Below are positions 24,802 through 34,581 of a DNA stretch of 64,000 nt, piece after piece. The notes beneath the pieces were generated by a model. That model was not told the DNA's origin. It saw only the letters and a program-made list of their open reading frames with translations, and did no database searches. The stretch's first letter is position 1, and every line of letters starts with the position of its first letter. This DNA comes from Daphnia pulex (taxonomy: Eukaryota; Arthropoda; Branchiopoda; Diplostraca; Daphniidae), in assembly GCF_021134715.1 (NCBI RefSeq), contig NC_060023.1:5146001-5210000 (forward strand), given 5' to 3'. A program made the translations under genes and the position numbers.

Positions 24802-26450
24802 ATGGCACGTTCATCTGATTCGGAAAGTGCATCGAAGTCTTCCAGTTCATCATCGGATGACTCAAGGAGATCGGATCGAGGTTACAGAAGATCAGGCCGA
24901 GACTCTAGAAGATCTGGTGCTGGGGCCTCACGAGAGACTAGAGAGGGAACCGACGGCCGTAGACGGACAAGAAGCCCCACGCCGCAGCCTCAGCAGCCGC
25001 CACAGCCGCAGCCACAACCCCAGGACGGGGAATTTGATCTCATTGATCCGGAAGACGTGCCCATCCCACCCCCTAGAAAACGCTTGAGAGGAGAGACGGA
25101 CGATTCAACTTCAAGAAAATTCTCAGTAAGCAGATCGCGTAGCAAGAAATTTCGTAAAGCCATGTCTTCTTGCCTCCCGCCGTCGGACGCAAGAATGATA
25201 CGCAAGTATTACGAGCCCAAGTTTCAGAAACGGTCAGTGTCCCTCCACTGCCCCAAGATCGACCATTCCATGGCCCGGAGAATGAAGGAAAAGAAAGGTC
25301 CGGAACTAACCAAGGTGGAACAGAAGGAGAAAGCGCTGACGTCCATGCAATTCAAGTTATTGGACATAGCACGCCCACTGCTCTTCATCTCCGAGTCCCT
25401 GGCAGCCGACAAGACGGATGCGGATTTGGACGTCCAAGACGCATGTGTAACGAAGCGTTGCTCCGCACAGCTGATGATGCTGCAACCTGACGCCGCCCGG
25501 CGCCAGTAATACTGTAGCTACTGTAGAACTAGAGCTACCCATAAATCGTGTGTAAATGTGTACGTTCCCATAGTGTTAGGCCTACCCCAGAATAGTATTG
25601 ACAAGCGGTCATTCCACACGTCAACTTACTTGGGGGTACCCTTAACACAGGGCGACTATTATTGAATAATGTGCCTTTGTCTCTTGACTCTGTCTTAACT
25701 AGTATAAAAGCCCACCCAATGCAGTTCTTCTTCAGTCAATGCCAGGCCGTTCAGTCGGTCTAGTGTTGGCTCACTCCTTCTTGAGCTCAGTCTCTCTGAC
25801 TCATTTCCTTAGTCAGTTGTCACTAGTTGTGCAGGCGAGATGAGGCCTCAGGCAGTACGCTGGGAGTTATTCCCCGTCTGTACACTGGTAGCAATTGGCT
25901 ATGCACTGTTCTGTCCTATATCTGACCTTATTTGTATTATTTGTTGAATGCATTTGCCCGTCTCATGCTGGAGAAGTCTCGCACTCCACATGTAGTCACG
26001 TGAAACTAATATGATTAATACAGATTATGTCCCTTTTTAAATTCATCTTATTCGGTGACGTTTCGCAATACGTTACACATGCAGCGACTCGATACGCCTG
26101 CTGGGTCACGCCTTCGCCAGCATAACAGCTAAGCGACGGGAGAACATTCTAAAATTCACGGACCCGAGATTCGAGTCCCTCCTTAAGGAGCCCGAACGTT
26201 TCGACCTGGACGAGAGTGACGAGCTGTTCGGTCGCTCGTTTCTTCGTAGCATGGTGCAGGATGCGGACAACGACGCCAAGCTGAGGATCGTGAACCGAGC
26301 CAGCAATTCCGTACAACGTCAATCCGGCCACTCCGGCCCTTCGGGTGGCAGCCATCACCATGGTCGTGAAGGTGGACGCCATTCAGCGAGCTCAAACTTC
26401 CAGTCGGGGTCCAGCAGAGGAGGTTTCAACAACAACTTTTCCGGAAAAGG
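24802..26450 (+). pseudogene. DIRS gag ORF, disrupted
   Basis: Putative nucleocapsid protein of the DIRS element. The start at 24802 (MARSSDSESASKSS) gives a Ser/Arg-rich then Pro/Gln-rich N-terminus; an upstream ATG at 24601 lies in the element end and is less likely. The first frame runs to 25509. A frame change near 25440 and a stop shortly after interrupt the likely original reading. A 555 bp solo LTR then separates the N-terminal part from the C-terminal part (RLLGHAFASITAKRRENIL to SSRGGFNNNFSGKG). Removing the LTR and one copy of its ATAC duplication restores continuity of the downstream frame. The C-terminus is RGG-like and ends in the same frame as the RT ORF, or at a splice donor at 26451. 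Confidence 0.75.
25513..26067 (+). mobile_element. Solo LTR inserted in DIRS gag
   Basis: A 555 bp block that interrupts gag coding sequence. It begins TGTAGCTACTG and ends GCA (TG...CA ends) and is flanked by ATAC on both sides (25509-25512 and 26068-26071; AATAC also matches). It contains a TATA box (AGTATAAAAGCCC near 25701), as expected of an LTR promoter. No internal retroelement sequence is present, so this is an LTR-LTR recombination product. Gypsy-like origin is suggested by the 4-5 bp duplication only. Confidence 0.8.
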
Positions 26451-28512
26451 GTATGTCAATCCATCTACTTCTCTTTTTAGCGATCTTGGCTATGTTGGTG
26501 GTCGGGTTCGTTTTTACGCCGATTTTTGGCCCACGCTCACGAATGATCAATGGGTTATTCGTTCGGTGTCGGAAGGGGTCCGTATTCCATTTGTTTCATT
26601 TCCTTCGGTCCCTTTCACTCAATCCAATATGGGTATGAGCGCGGAGCTTGAGGCAATCTGTGATACAGAAGTTCAATCCCTCCTTCAGAAAAAGGCGATC
26701 GAAATCGTTCCGGAAACCGAGCTCTGTTTTGTAAGTGGCCTTTTTGTAATCCCTAAGAGAACGGGCGGTTACCGCCCCATTGTCAATTTGAAAAGTCTCA
26801 ATAGGTATATTGAATACCATCATTTTAAAATGGAAGGGGTTCAGATCCTGAAGGACACTATACGCCCACTTGATTTTTTCACCAAGATAGATTTAAAGGA
26901 TGCTTACCTTACCTTCCCCATCTTTCACGAACACAAAAAATTTCTTCAGATTAAGTGGAAAGGGGTTTTGTACCAATTTACCTGCCTCTGCTTTGGGCTA
27001 GCCTCGGCACCCTGGTCGTTCACTAAACTTTTGAAGCCGGTCGTAGCTTTTTGTAGGAAACGCGGAATACGCCTAATTATTTATTTGGACGATATCTTAA
27101 TTTTAAATGAAAGCAAGATTGGGGCAGAGAGGGATTTTAAGCTAGTAGTTTCTATTTTGGAGCGTTGTGGTTTTCTGATTAACCACGAAAAATCAATCGG
27201 GGTGGCGTCTCGGAAGATCGAATATCTCGGTCTGATTGTTGATTCACATTTCTTATCACTGTCGCTCCTAGAGGAGAAGGTCGCAAGTATTGTTAACCTT
27301 TGTGAGGACGCACTTAAGACTACTCTTGTATCCCTTCGGGATATTGCCAAGCTTTTAGGCAACTTTGCCTGGGCCATCCAGGCCATTCCGTTTGCGCAGG
27401 CCCATTATAGGTCATTACAACGGGTCTACATTTCTGAGTCAGAAAGAAGTCGCGGGGATCTACAAATCAGGGTTCCCCTCAGTGCCGGGGCCAAAGAGGA
27501 TTTGCTTTGGTGGGTCCGCAATGTAGCGATGGCAAATGGGAAGCCAATGACAGCCGTGGAACCGGATCTGATTTTATTTTCCGACGCATGTTTAACCGGG
27601 TGGGGTGCCGTGCTAAACAGCAGTAGGGCCCGAGGTCCCTGGACCTCTCGAGATTCGAGCCGACACATCAACGAGCTCGAGCTCTTGGCAGCCCTTCACG
27701 CCCTGGAATCGTTTGCCAGCGAGGCAACTAAAATCTCAGTCCGCATAATGATGGACAATGTGACGGCTGTCAATTATGTCAACAAGGCTGGCGGGACCAA
27801 GTCGGCAAGCCTCAACGACATTAGTCAGCGAATAATTTCTTTCTGTGAAACCCGCTCTATTTCATTGCATGCAGTCTATCTACCGGGATCGATGAATCAC
27901 GAGGCGGATTTTCAGTCCAGAGCTCGCATGGACGCGAGCGACTGGATGCTCGACCCGGCAATCTTTTCGAGAATCAGTTGTCACTGGATTCTGAAGATAG
28001 ATCTGTTTGCATCGGCCTGGAATCGGCAACTGGAGTCATTCGTGAGTTGGCACCCCCAGCCGTCGGCCAAGGCGATAGACGCTTTCAGTCTGGATTGGCA
28101 GCATCTGCAGGCTTACGCCTTCCCGCCTTTTGCCCTGATCCAGCGTTGCCTGGGAAAAATCAGGAGGGATCAAGCCGAGCTAACGTTGGTGGCGCCGTAT
28201 TGGCCAACGCAGCCCTGGTTCCCGTCACTGCTGGAACTAGCATGCGAAATGCCGCTGGTAATTCGTCAGACAGAGGGCCTTCTAGCCGGCCCGACCGGGA
28301 TTCCACACCCCCTCCTGGTGGACGGCGGCCTACTGCTAACCGTTTGGCGGTTGTCAGGAGTAAGTACGAGGCAAGAGGAATTCCGGACAGAGTCATCAAA
28401 TATCTGCTGGCCGCAGACCGTACCTCCACATCTGCTACATACCAAAGCGCGTGGAACGCTTGGATTGATTGGTGTGTTAGGAGGAACCAGGATTCCCTGT
28501 CTCCTTCTTTAA
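26251..28512 (+). CDS. DIRS Gag C-terminus/reverse transcriptase-RNase H-methyltransferase-like ORF
   Basis: Makes element cDNA. The frame is open from before 26251 and carries the gag C-terminus (HHHGREGGRHSASS), then the RT domain (TGGYRPIVNLKSLNRY, FFTKIDLKDAYLTFPI, FGLASAPWSFTKLLKP, catalytic IIYLDDILIL near 27080-27100). RNase H follows (LILFSDACLTGWGAVL, INELELLAALHAL, IMMDNVTAVNYVN, SMNHEADFQSR). The last part, WILKIDLFASAWNRQLESF to VAPYWPTQPWF, matches the methyltransferase-like region typical of DIRS elements. RT and RNase H key acidic residues are present. It overlaps the YR frame by about 500 bp. The physical start codon is uncertain because gag upstream is broken. Confidence 0.88.
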   Translation: MVQDADNDAKLRIVNRASNSVQRQSGHSGPSGGSHHHGREGGRHSASSNFQSGSSRGGFNNNFSGKGYVNPSTSLFSDLGYVGGRVRFYADFWPTLTNDQWVIRSVSEGVRIPFVSFPSVPFTQSNMGMSAELEAICDTEVQSLLQKKAIEIVPETELCFVSGLFVIPKRTGGYRPIVNLKSLNRYIEYHHFKMEGVQILKDTIRPLDFFTKIDLKDAYLTFPIFHEHKKFLQIKWKGVLYQFTCLCFGLASAPWSFTKLLKPVVAFCRKRGIRLIIYLDDILILNESKIGAERDFKLVVSILERCGFLINHEKSIGVASRKIEYLGLIVDSHFLSLSLLEEKVASIVNLCEDALKTTLVSLRDIAKLLGNFAWAIQAIPFAQAHYRSLQRVYISESERSRGDLQIRVPLSAGAKEDLLWWVRNVAMANGKPMTAVEPDLILFSDACLTGWGAVLNSSRARGPWTSRDSSRHINELELLAALHALESFASEATKISVRIMMDNVTAVNYVNKAGGTKSASLNDISQRIISFCETRSISLHAVYLPGSMNHEADFQSRARMDASDWMLDPAIFSRISCHWILKIDLFASAWNRQLESFVSWHPQPSAKAIDAFSLDWQHLQAYAFPPFALIQRCLGKIRRDQAELTLVAPYWPTQPWFPSLLELACEMPLVIRQTEGLLAGPTGIPHPLLVDGGLLLTVWRLSGVSTRQEEFRTESSNICWPQTVPPHLLHTKARGTLGLIGVLGGTRIPCLLL

Positions 28513-29315
28513 ACGTAGTCCTGGATTTCCTATGCAACCTAGCTGATCAAGGGAAAGCGTACAGGTCAGTGAACGTTTATCGGTCCATGCTGTCAGCGAC
28601 CGTCGAAAAGATTGAGGGCTTCGACGTAGGTAAGCACCCGTTGGTGATAAGGTTGATGAAAGGAATATTCACTTCGAACCCGCCGTCGGCTAAATACAGC
28701 GGTTTTTGGGATGTTAATGTGGTGATTGTTTATCTGGAATCTCTTGGCCCTAACGCCAACTTATCATTCAAACAGCTAACTTTAAAATTAACGGTTCTCC
28801 TGGCACTCACCTCCCTGTGTAGAATTTCCGAATTGGCTGCTATCGAGCAGGGTTCTATTGCGGTGAGTAATTTTGGTGTAAAATTTGCATTGTCCAAATT
28901 ACGTAAGAATCAAAAGAAAGGACCTCTTAAGTCCTTTACGCTCGCCCGATTAAATCCGGAATCCCTCACGTGTCCGGTAGCCTGCATGTCCGCCTATTTA
29001 ATTAAGTCTTTTGACTTTAGAAGCCCCGTTTATGGCAAAACGCTTCTTTTAGGCCTAAAGGCCCCTCACAAATCAGTTGGGGCGTCCACAGTCGCCCGCT
29101 GGATCAAGGAAGTCTTGACAAACTCTGGAATTGACGTGAATTTGTTTTCGGCGCATTCGACTAGAGGGGCCGCAGCCTCTAAGGCATTCGCATCCGGAAT
29201 CCCGGTGGAGCGTATACTAAAAGCTGGGAATTGGGCTACAGAGTCTGTCTTTTCAAGACACTATCAGCGCCCGGTTGTAGAACAAGAGCCGGACGGATTG
29301 GCAATAGTCAACTGA
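27978..29315 (+). CDS. DIRS tyrosine recombinase
   Basis: Recombinase that inserts the circular DNA intermediate. The open frame begins inside the RT ORF in another frame; the conserved part starts about 28330 (LAVVRSKYEARGIPDRVIKY, then SAWNAWIDWCVRR core-binding region). Catalytic signatures of the tyrosine recombinase family are in order: Arg in LCRISELAAI, H-x-x-R in SAHSTRGAAAS, and the C-terminal GNWATESVFSRHY with the nucleophilic Tyr. No stop interrupts the domain, so the protein may still be intact. The first ~110 codons overlap the methyltransferase region and may not be translated. Confidence 0.88.
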   Translation: MSLDSEDRSVCIGLESATGVIRELAPPAVGQGDRRFQSGLAASAGLRLPAFCPDPALPGKNQEGSSRANVGGAVLANAALVPVTAGTSMRNAAGNSSDRGPSSRPDRDSTPPPGGRRPTANRLAVVRSKYEARGIPDRVIKYLLAADRTSTSATYQSAWNAWIDWCVRRNQDSLSPSLNVVLDFLCNLADQGKAYRSVNVYRSMLSATVEKIEGFDVGKHPLVIRLMKGIFTSNPPSAKYSGFWDVNVVIVYLESLGPNANLSFKQLTLKLTVLLALTSLCRISELAAIEQGSIAVSNFGVKFALSKLRKNQKKGPLKSFTLARLNPESLTCPVACMSAYLIKSFDFRSPVYGKTLLLGLKAPHKSVGASTVARWIKEVLTNSGIDVNLFSAHSTRGAAASKAFASGIPVERILKAGNWATESVFSRHYQRPVVEQEPDGLAIVN

Positions 29316-29324
29316 TGCTTTAAA

Positions 29325-29426
29325 ATCACAAGGTTGAGGTCGAGCAATTGACATGAAATTGTACAATTGCTCGAGGTCGCGTAGCGACCGAAGAGCAGTT
29401 AAGATTTTATGTCAATAAAGAGAAGA
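29325..29426 (+). repeat. DIRS internal complementary region
   Basis: The left half is the reverse complement of the left element end (24595 to about 24628). The right half is the reverse complement of the right element end (about 29721-29801), including GCTCGAGGTCGCGTAGCGAC. The halves meet at GAAATTGTAC, where both ends share AATT. In DIRS1 models this region templates closure of the circular single-stranded intermediate. Confidence 0.88.
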
Positions 29427-29495
29427 CCTCAACCTTGTCGGTCTTCCCCGCCCTGCCCAACCCGATTTACTTATTTCTCTTATTTATTTTCTCAG

Positions 29496-29589
29496 GCGCG
29501 GTGGATCCTTCAATCGAAACTATTCCGGTGGAAGCAAACAGCAGTCCAACAGAGGAAATGGATTCAAGACCGTAAAATGGAATTCATAA
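29496..29589 (+). CDS. Candidate spliced terminal exon of DIRS gag (Arg/Gly-rich)
   Basis: Between the ICR and the right ITR, a pyrimidine-rich tract ending TTTTCTCAG precedes an open stretch of 94 bp ending in TAA. The only sensible frame reads as an RGG-type basic peptide (begins RGGSFNRNYSGGSK), resembling the gag C-terminus at 26380-26450. The donor GTATGT at 26451 leaves a phase-2 codon (GG) that this exon completes with its first G. The frame therefore stays open from gag into this exon. The composition match plus phase match make it unlikely to be chance, but transcription was not tested. Confidence 0.6.
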
Positions 29590-29608
29590 ATTTTTTGTGT
29601 ATGCCTAG

Positions 29609-29732
29609 TGAAAAAGGTCTGATGTAAAAAGGGGCGACACCCTAGCGGGTAAACTCTCTTCTTTGTCATTCTTTTTTTCTTTTTTTGCGTTAAAAGGCTG
29701 GGTAATAAAAGGGTCAACACAAGGTTGAGGTC
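29609..29732 (-). repeat. DIRS right inverted terminal repeat
   Basis: Reverse complement of 24614-24737, reading TGAAAAAGGTCTGATG at its inner end and GGTTGAGGTC at its outer end. It is followed by the unique right tail up to about 29801. Confidence 0.9.
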
Positions 29733-29801
29733 TTCTCTTTATTGACATAAAATCTTAACTGCTCTTCGGTCGCTACGCGACCTCGAGCAATTGTACAATT
29801 T

Positions 29802-30602
29802 GCCAACATCTCGGGGTTTATCCGCGGACGCGGTGTAGAACGAGATGTATTTAAGTGGGCCTAGTGACTCACGTGCCACGTTTCAAGGACTACTCAAGCT
29901 AGAGGACGAGTCAATCGTCCTTTTCCGCCGCGTTATAGCTTGTCGGTTGGATTTTTAATAATAATTTTTAAAGAAGGATCAATCGATAGTGCTTAAAAAA
30001 GCGATTCTAAGTCTCCATAGCACCTTTCTAGTAAAGATAATAAAGATAACAACAAATTAAAAAAGATATTTGCGTTTTAATTTCCCGAAGGGACTAGGGC
30101 GAGTCTAGGGCGAGGCATTTTGGGGTTGGAGGAAAAATTGATTGAAACGAATGAAATTCGCCTGCTAAGCTCAATAGATAGCTTTGGAGATTAATGAAAT
30201 TCGCCTGCCAAGCGCAATAGATGGATTTTGAGTTTTCTTAAGGTACACAGAACTAATTCGGGAAAGAATTTCAAGGATTAATAATTACGGATAAAAATGT
30301 TCTGTTAACGTTTTCATGCCATAGCATTCTATTTGTCGTAATTATATAATTATTTAGAAAATGACAAAGAAATAAACGGCAGCCACAATGAATAGTTGGA
30401 CATCCCGCGTTGCGCATTCTCTGCAAATGCGAAAATCTCATTTGTGTCGCCTACAGTCGCCCAGGCCAGTCGCCCTGTGTCGCCTACAGCGTCTTATGGA
30501 AAAAACCAACTTCTTATCGTTAAAAAAGCTGTATTCTTACATATAACTTTGATTTTCCCCCTTTTCTTTTTAACAGTGAATACTTTATTCATTTCTCTAT
30601 TA
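29802..30602. other. Intergenic, with a short direct repeat
   Basis: No gene seen. Two copies of a 30 bp unit starting AATGAAATTCGCCTGC (about 30150-30179 and 30193-30222) form a direct repeat. The rest is AT-rich. Confidence 0.5.
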
Positions 30603-31468
30603 GGGGAGACTGGAGTATACCGGGACACCGGGTCAAAAGGGACAGTGGGGAAAAAAAAAAGTAGATGTTAATAAAATTTTAAAAATTTTTAGTATGTTAT
30701 TTAAATACGTATAATATACTTTGGCATGAAATTTGGTTGAGTTTTGTCAATAACTGCATGAGTTATTGACAAAACTAAAAAAAACGTTTTTTTTTTGAAA
30801 TTTTTGTCTCCGCCATTTTATGTTTATAGAAACAAATAAACGCTAATGGCATGTAAATGTAGTATGGAAATGAAGCTGAATCATTTCTTGATCGTTAGAA
30901 ACAAAAATTAGAATTTAAGATCAATTAGTTTAGACAGTATGACCTTTTAAAAAAAAGAGTCATAATCGGGAAATCGGGACAGCTGTTTTTGACTAATTTG
31001 GGACAGTTACGGGCCAATAAGCGTGCAGCATTTTAAAGAGGCTTGATTTCTTTACCTGGCAACGCAGGATATCTTAATGCTCCAAAAGGATTTTTGTATG
31101 TATAAGAAAAAAGGTTCATTAACACAATAATAAAATTGAAAAATTTATAAACTCAAAGAGTCTATGCAGTGGGACATTTTTAAATTTTTTTAAAAATTTT
31201 CTTAATGAATTTTAAGGCAAAAACGGATGACGTCCCTCACCACCCACCCCAGTGTCCTCACTTACCCAAAAAATAGGCTCCTCCCACAAATCTGAGTTAA
31301 CTTTAAAGGTCTTTTATGGGGAAATGGTTCATTGTTAAATTATATAAAACATATGAGGGGTACATTACAATAAGGAATACATAAAAAATTTTTTTTAAGA
31401 AATGAAATGATTAGTTCGGGAGATATAAGGGGAAAACGAAAACCGTCCCGTCTTACTCCAGTCTCCCC
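30603..31468. mobile_element. Non-autonomous DNA transposon, GGGGAGAC-TIR family, copy A
   Basis: An 866 bp non-coding element. Left end GGGGAGACTGGAGTATACCG and right end (reverse complement) GGGGAGACTGGAGTAAGACG. It is flanked by TA on both sides (30601-30602 and 31469-31470), suggesting a TA target duplication. The interior lacks ORFs. TA duplications are typical of Tc1/mariner-like elements, but no transposase is present to confirm the superfamily. Confidence 0.75.
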
Positions 31469-32307
31469 TACCTAATTTCTATTTCTATCCCCAATTCAAT
31501 CTGGTTAATTTTTAATTAATTTTTTTTTGTGACTGTTTTTTTTGTTGTCTCCTACAGCAGAGAATTTCGTTCGTAGCGTGGCGTGAAATCTATTGCCATG
31601 CCGGTCTGACAGGGCAATAGCCATAAAGAGCTATTGTCCTGTCAGTACTAAAACCCCCATCTGGTGACGGCTTTTGGTAGCCTGTTTGAATCCAAATGAA
31701 TGCTAACTAAGAATGGTTAAATCTATTGCCACGACATATGTCGTGACGCGTCGGTCGAAACTGTCTATTGCCACGACATATTTCGTGGCAATAAGGAGAA
31801 AATTGTCTATTGCCTCGAAACGCCACGATATGCCTATAGGGCTCATTCGGATCTGTTTTATTTAGCCGTTTTATCTGGCAACGCAGCATGGCTCTAGACC
31901 TTTTTAGCGCGAGAACGGGGAGAAAAGGGAGAATGGGATGAATGGGAGGGAGGAGAGCGTACGAAAAAAAGGGGACCCACGTTTCCTCTTCTCCCCCCAT
32001 TCGTTCCATTCATTACACAAAGACAAATTCCATTTGTCTTTCTGTGTTCCTGTTATGATTAGATTGATGAACATTTTAGAGCAATGCAGTGTTAGGTACT
32101 GTTGTAAAGTGCTACCTACCCTCATCAAATGAAATTAATAATGAGGAAATACAATTTCCATGTATGAAATTATGCTATCAAATGCGATTGCCTTTTTTAT
32201 CGTTTTTTATAAATAATGTTACTTGAAACGGGACCGTCAAATCTAAGGCGTAGTTATTCGAAACGAGTTACGAGTTCAACGATTATAGTAATGCAGCAGA
32301 AAATGTA
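31469..32307. repeat. Intergenic cluster of CTATTGCC hairpin repeats
   Basis: Between about 31588 and 31845 the motif CTATTGCC recurs at least four times, several times as the arm of a short hairpin (for example ATTGCCACGACATATTTCG followed by TGGCAAT near 31777-31802, and GCAATAG/CTATTG near 31614-31637). No coding potential is visible. The remainder of the stretch is unremarkable. Confidence 0.5.
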
Positions 32308-32544
32308 GGGGAGACCGGGGCTATGTGGGACACTATTTTTCTTTACGCTGCCAATTTTTTAAATAGAAGAATTAAGTTAAAATAAAAGTATAGGAGTGAT
32401 TCCCATGCATTTCTCTACATTAGGTTATTTTTTCATATTTTTTCGTTAAACTATGTAATAGTTATTTAATTAAATGTAAAGAGAAAAAAATGAAGGAAAA
32501 CAATTTTTAGGGTAAAACGGAACAGAGCCAGGGGAAAAACAGAA

Positions 32545-34581
32545 GGATGTATGTCATTTCGGACCCGACCCTTTCGGCCCCTTACCATTTCGGTCCAAAC
32601 CGAAATCGACCTACCAATACGGCCCCACCATTTACCTTTTCGAACCCATTTTCATTAATATTTTTGAAATTGTTAAATAATAAATATAATTTGTTGAAAA
32701 AATTAATAAAAGTAAGGAGAGATAGTTTAAAAATTCTTTGGTTGTTTTTATTTTCAATATTTGGGAGGGAGCTTCTGTTCTGGTCAGCTGTTCCGAGAGT
32801 CGTCTGTAGTTCAGATTTCAATTGTCATTCAAAGTCAGTCAAGCCAGGTGTCATCAGATCAGCTTTTTGTCTAAATACTATGGCTTCCGTACGTTTTCCC
32901 AATTCCGAGGAAATATGTCGAAATTGCAACCATCCTATTGCAGGATGCTGACCTCAAATGTTGGAATGCAATTCTTGTCTTTTTTACGTGCATCGAACCT
33001 GCTTGCCAGGAAAAGGTATTTAAAATTGATTGCATGTTTATCTCTCTTTATTAAAAATAATTATTTTAGGTACCAGCAGTACTGAATATGTGCGTTTGAA
33101 AAAGCAAAAGGAAGCTTTCCATTTCAAATGTAATCCGTGTAGTAATGTAGAAGAATTTGTACATTTGGGTATTGGAAATGGACGTGATATTGATCAACCT
33201 GTAGCTTCATCATCATTTGTGGCGGCTGATGTTGATCAACATGTAGCTTCATCAAGTCGTGGCCGTGGCCGACCAAGAGCCGTTGTGGCCGATGTTAGTG
33301 ATCAACCTCCATCTTCATCTAGTCGTGGCCGTGGCCGACCAAGAGCCGTTGGGGCCAATGTTATTATCAACCTCAATCTTCATCAAGTCGTGGCCGTGGC
33401 CGACCAAGAGCCGTTGTGGCCGATGTTAGTGATCAACCTGTAGCTTCATCAAGTCGTGGCCGTGGCCGACCAAGAGCCGTGGTGGTGGCCAATGTTAGTG
33501 ATCAACCTGTAGCTTCATCAAGTCGTGGCCGTGGCCGACCAAGAGCCGTTGTGGCCGATGTTAGTGATCAACCTGTAGTTCCATCAAGTCGTGGCCGTGG
33601 CCGACCAAGAGCCGTGGTGGTGGCCGATGTAAGTGATCAACCTGTAGCTTCATCAAGTCTTGGCCGCGGCCGTGGACATGGACGAAATGTTGAACGCCAC
33701 CTGATCCTATGCCAACAATTGATCAACCGGCATCTTATTGAAGCCGTGGCCGTGGAAGTCATACAGTGCCACCAGTTACTACTATTGCGTCACTCACAGT
33801 AAATATCGTGTTACCTTTTTCAGCAAGTTCACCGAGGACTTACCCCTTGAATTGCCGATTGCAATGAACTTCACTTGTCCTCAGGATTTAATATCCCCAA
33901 TCGTAGCTGGAATTAAGTACAAAGCAAAATACATTTTCTGGTTTATATTTGGAAGTGATCATATTAAAAAACTATTTGATGTTAACAGGGTAACATCGTT
34001 CTGCCAAATATAAGTTCTGAATCTTCTGGCTTGTTTAACCAAGCCGTGGCTCACAACTTGCTGATTGGAGTAGCCGATACGATATTCCTATCCAAACAAC
34101 TGAGACAACTGTGCAGATCTTTTATCCTGATCTTTTATCCTTTTGCATTTATGTTGAAAACACCTGGATTAATAGCTCTATCTGCCCCCCCCCCCGAAAA
34201 TTGGTCTATGTTTATGCAAATGCGCAGACCCAACAACCATGTAGAAGGATTCCATAACTCCCTCCGTGTTCTTGTTAACTCCAACTCCCCAAATCTCGTA
34301 AAATTTATTGGAATAGTGCGTTCAGAGGCAGAATCCATTGCTTTACAGGCCAAACTATTATCTCAAAATGAAGCTTTGAGTAACTTACGCAAAGACACTC
34401 TAGAAATGCAGCACTGTCTTTCCACATTTTGGCAGGATTATAATGATCAACGGATTGGTTCAGAAAAACTTCTTCAACTATGCGCTTTTCTTTTCGCTAA
34501 GCATAATAGGAATAAATTTAGGGCGTTGATTGATGACCAAGTATGGGGCCGAAATGTTAGGGTCCGAAACGAAGGGATACC
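32545..34581 (+). mobile_element. Mutator-like (MULE) element with PHD finger and AT-hook repeats
   Basis: A 2,037 bp element flanked by a perfect 9 bp duplication AAAACAGAA (32536-32544 and 34582-34590), the length typical of MULEs. The paralogous element at 43.78 kb has the same sequence with a single AAAACAGAA, an empty site. Termini are inverted and imperfect, sharing TTTCGGACCC and TTTCGGCCCC. Coding parts: a C4HC3 PHD-like finger (about 32917-33140), an AT-hook repeat array (33240-33680) and a MULE-type C-terminal segment (PNNHVEGFHNSLRV, 34210-34500). Stops and frame changes show it is decayed. Confidence 0.78.

Larger units (their letters stand above)
24595..29801 (+). mobile_element. 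DIRS-type tyrosine-recombinase retrotransposon, structurally full length (about 5.2 kb)
   Basis: Retrotransposon that integrates with a tyrosine recombinase through a circular intermediate. Order: left ITR, gag, RT-RNase H-methyltransferase ORF, overlapping YR ORF, internal complementary region (ICR), short Arg/Gly exon, right ITR. The ITRs (24614-24737 and 29609-29732) are near-identical inverted copies of about 124 bp. The outer left tail (24595 to about 24613) and outer right tail (29733-29801) both have their reverse complements side by side in the ICR at about 29325-29426, meeting at a shared AATT. This is the diagnostic DIRS1 arrangement. No target-site duplication is seen, as expected. 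gag is broken by a 2 bp frameshift near 25440, a TGA just after it, and a solo LTR; the RT and YR frames are open. Confidence 0.93.

Noticed and set aside
33240..33680. CRISPR-like array
   Set aside because: The repeats are contiguous coding units without spacers, in a eukaryotic transposon.
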